DNA of 64,000 bases. It comes from Algoriphagus sp. AGSA1 (GTDB lineage: Bacteria > Bacteroidota > Bacteroidia > Cytophagales > Cyclobacteriaceae). The notes under the pieces were generated by a model that ran no database searches, was not told where the DNA came from, and saw only the letters and a list, made by a program, of their open reading frames with translations. The translations under genes were made by a program, and so were the position numbers. Where the stretch lies: the NCBI RefSeq assembly GCF_021390545.1, contig NZ_JAJUWR010000009.1:124001-188000 (forward strand), in the 5' to 3' direction. This document shows, one piece after another, positions 62,223-64,000 of this stretch. Numbering within the stretch: the stretch's first letter is position 1; each line of letters opens with the position of its first letter.

Positions 62223-64000
62223 ATGAATTTAAAATTACCGTTATCAAAAATCATCCGTGCTTCAACATGTATGGTTATTTGGGCAGGAGTAAGTTCCGGC
62301 CCATCGCACCTGATTGCAAAAGGTGTTGAAAATGATTCTGCGCTTATAGGGGGCGGGGCTATGCCCTATTTAGTACCTAAGTTACAGTCTGTCTCAGGTA
62401 CTGTCACAGATGAAACCGGCTCGCCGCTTCCTGGTGCTACGGTACGGATTAAAGGATCCCTAAACGGTACCGTCACGGATCTTGATGGGAAATTTTCCAT
62501 AGAAGTAGGTGAGGATGCCATCCTTCAGATATCGTATGTAGGATATGTTCTACAAGAAATCTCAGTGAATGGACAAACTGTTATTAACGTACAATTGCAG
62601 CCTGACGCTACCCAGTTGGATGAGTTGGTAGTGGTAGGGTACGGTACCCAAAAGAGATCGGATGTCACAGGAGCGATCGGTTCGGTGAAAAGTGAGGACT
62701 TCAACAGAGGGGTGGTTTCAAATCCTGTGGATCTATTGCAAGGGAAGATTGCCGGTGTGAACATTACCTCTACGAGTGGTGAGCCGGGAGCAACTCAGAA
62801 CGTGATAATCAGAGGTGTGGGCAGTCTTAGATCCGGTACTCAGCCCCTGTATGTACTCGATGGATTCTTGCTGGATAATTCCGATACAGGCATTGCCTCC
62901 AATCCGCTCAACTTCCTCAATCCAAACGATATAGAAAGTATCGATGTGCTGAAGGATGCCAGTGCCACGGCATTGTATGGGTCCAGAGCATCTAACGGCG
63001 TAGTCGTAATCACTACCAGAAAAGGAAAAAAAGGCACTACCCAGATGAATTTCTCAGCTTCCTCAGCTTGGTCATCTATAGCCAAGAAAATTGATGTTTT
63101 CGGGGTTGATGAATTCCGTAACCAAGTAGTAGCCGCAGGCGGAGCATTGGAGGATTTCGGGGGGAATACAGATTGGCAGGATGAATTGACACAGACCGGT
63201 TTTTCCCAGGATTATAATTTTTCTATGAGTGGGGCCAACACGGAGAAATTTTCCTATTTCACCTCCGTGGGCTATCAGGATCAAGAGGGTATTTTGAAAA
63301 ACAGTGAACTGAAGCGTTATTCCGGAAAACTGAATATGAACCAGAAGGCATTCAATGGTCGATTGATTGTGGACTATAACCTGACGGCTTCTCATACCCA
63401 GAATTTGCGACCAAGCATCACCTCTACGATCAGTGACATGCTCAGTCTAAACCCTACTGTACCGGCCTATACTAATGGGGAGCCTACTTTATTGAATACC
63501 AATGCGCTCAATCCACTGAAGAGATATGAATTATACAGTGACCATGCTGCCAATAATCGGATTATAGGTACTATTTCTCCATCATTTGAGATACTGGATG
63601 GTCTTACTTACAAGCTAAACCTTGGAGTGGATTATTCCGGTACCAACAGGTATCAACAATACAAACCTTACACGGGCGTGATCAATGAGTCGAATATTTC
63701 AGATGGTTCATTGGATCAGACCATCAGTGCCAATACCAACCAGCTGGTGGAGAATACCCTGACCTATAACTGGAATACTAATATCCACAACCTTACTTTA
63801 CTTGCCGGGCATTCTTACCAGACATTTCTGGACGAATACAGGACCACATCTGCGAGAGGCTTTGCTGATAATAATATAGAACCTAGATACCAGGATCATA
63901 ACAGTACCAGTGAATATCCTACTACGGTAAATTCATCTGCGATCCGCAATGAATTGCAATCCTTCTTCGGCAGATTCAACTATGTCTATGCGGAGAAGTA
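62223..64000 (+). CDS. SusC/RagA TonB-linked receptor (partial, runs off the window)
   Basis: An open frame from the ATG at 62223 continues to the window edge (about 590 codons seen). After a signal-type N-terminus (residues 1-30) there is a carboxypeptidase-like regulatory domain at about 57-135 (VSGTVTDETGSPLPGATVRIKGSLNGTVTDLDGKF), the ELVVVGYGTQKRSDVTGAIG box and a plug with IDVLKDASATALYGSRASNGVVVITT. It lacks the STN domain of the other SusC protein, so it should import without signalling through a FecR/ECF pair. A SusD partner is expected just beyond the window. Confidence 0.94.
   Translation, partial: MNLKLPLSKIIRASTCMVIWAGVSSGPSHLIAKGVENDSALIGGGAMPYLVPKLQSVSGTVTDETGSPLPGATVRIKGSLNGTVTDLDGKFSIEVGEDAILQISYVGYVLQEISVNGQTVINVQLQPDATQLDELVVVGYGTQKRSDVTGAIGSVKSEDFNRGVVSNPVDLLQGKIAGVNITSTSGEPGATQNVIIRGVGSLRSGTQPLYVLDGFLLDNSDTGIASNPLNFLNPNDIESIDVLKDASATALYGSRASNGVVVITTRKGKKGTTQMNFSASSAWSSIAKKIDVFGVDEFRNQVVAAGGALEDFGGNTDWQDELTQTGFSQDYNFSMSGANTEKFSYFTSVGYQDQEGILKNSELKRYSGKLNMNQKAFNGRLIVDYNLTASHTQNLRPSITSTISDMLSLNPTVPAYTNGEPTLLNTNALNPLKRYELYSDHAANNRIIGTISPSFEILDGLTYKLNLGVDYSGTNRYQQYKPYTGVINESNISDGSLDQTISANTNQLVENTLTYNWNTNIHNLTLLAGHSYQTFLDEYRTTSARGFADNNIEPRYQDHNSTSEYPTTVNSSAIRNELQSFFGRFNYVYAEK

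Overview
The window reads as a chromosomal segment of a Bacteroidota bacterium, most likely order Cytophagales (Cyclobacteriaceae-like). The evidence is two SusC/RagA-type TonB-dependent receptors with a SusD/RagB lipoprotein, an ECF sigma/FecR pair, Bacteroidota-specific protein families (DUF2490, DUF6266-like, the HAEPLYIDL family), weak ribosome binding sites and several TAnnTTTG -7 promoter boxes. I saw no rRNA, tRNA, CRISPR array, phage module or replication origin. All calls come from reading the sequence and from family knowledge; no database search was run.

Layout: 1-5.2 kb holds the tail of a probable GH92 glycosidase, a PadR operon with two paired membrane proteins, glutaminase, a secreted YCII protein and a DUF389 membrane protein. 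5.7-8.7 kb holds a CheY-like regulator and an MlaE/MlaF/MlaD lipid-transport operon. 8.7-17.7 kb is housekeeping: an EEP-family hydrolase, aconitase, a TonB C-terminal protein, glucose-6-phosphate isomerase, an isochorismatase-like hydrolase and a dicarboxylate-type symporter. 17.8-28.5 kb carries small proteins of unknown role, outer-membrane proteins, an Ntn-hydrolase, a J-domain/KTSC fusion, a phytanoyl-CoA dioxygenase-like protein, a divergent HxlR/NmrA pair and a hypothetical glycosyl hydrolase.

28.7-36.2 kb is the accessory heart of the window. Five large palindrome arrays surround an intact IS200-like/REP-associated tyrosine transposase (RAYT), a truncated second transposase copy, and a PIN-toxin/long-partner/XRE module. 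Read carefully, the arrays are not random hairpins. They are built from a module of about 90 nt with three hairpins (Ha, Hb, Hc), GAA-like loops, a 13-14 nt Ha-Hb linker and a 25-29 nt Hb-Hc spacer. Two modules face each other head-to-head in each array. Stems differ from module to module but stay self-complementary, and one stem shows a clean compensatory change. A lone module with different stems and the same spacing lies at 58.3 kb. This is the best candidate here for an under-described system.

36.2-54.6 kb is catabolic: a DUF1501 protein with a DUF2231/cytochrome/DUF1549/DUF1553 partner, then an ECF sigma - FecR - SusC(STN) - SusD - sulfatase locus that looks like a small utilisation locus for a sulfated glycan, followed by an SDR and two Gfo/Idh/MocA oxidoreductases. 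55-57.8 kb is a three-gene proton-translocating transhydrogenase operon. 57.8-64 kb has intergenic repeats, a BNR sialidase-like protein, an Omp85-like outer-membrane protein and the start of a second SusC receptor that runs off the window.
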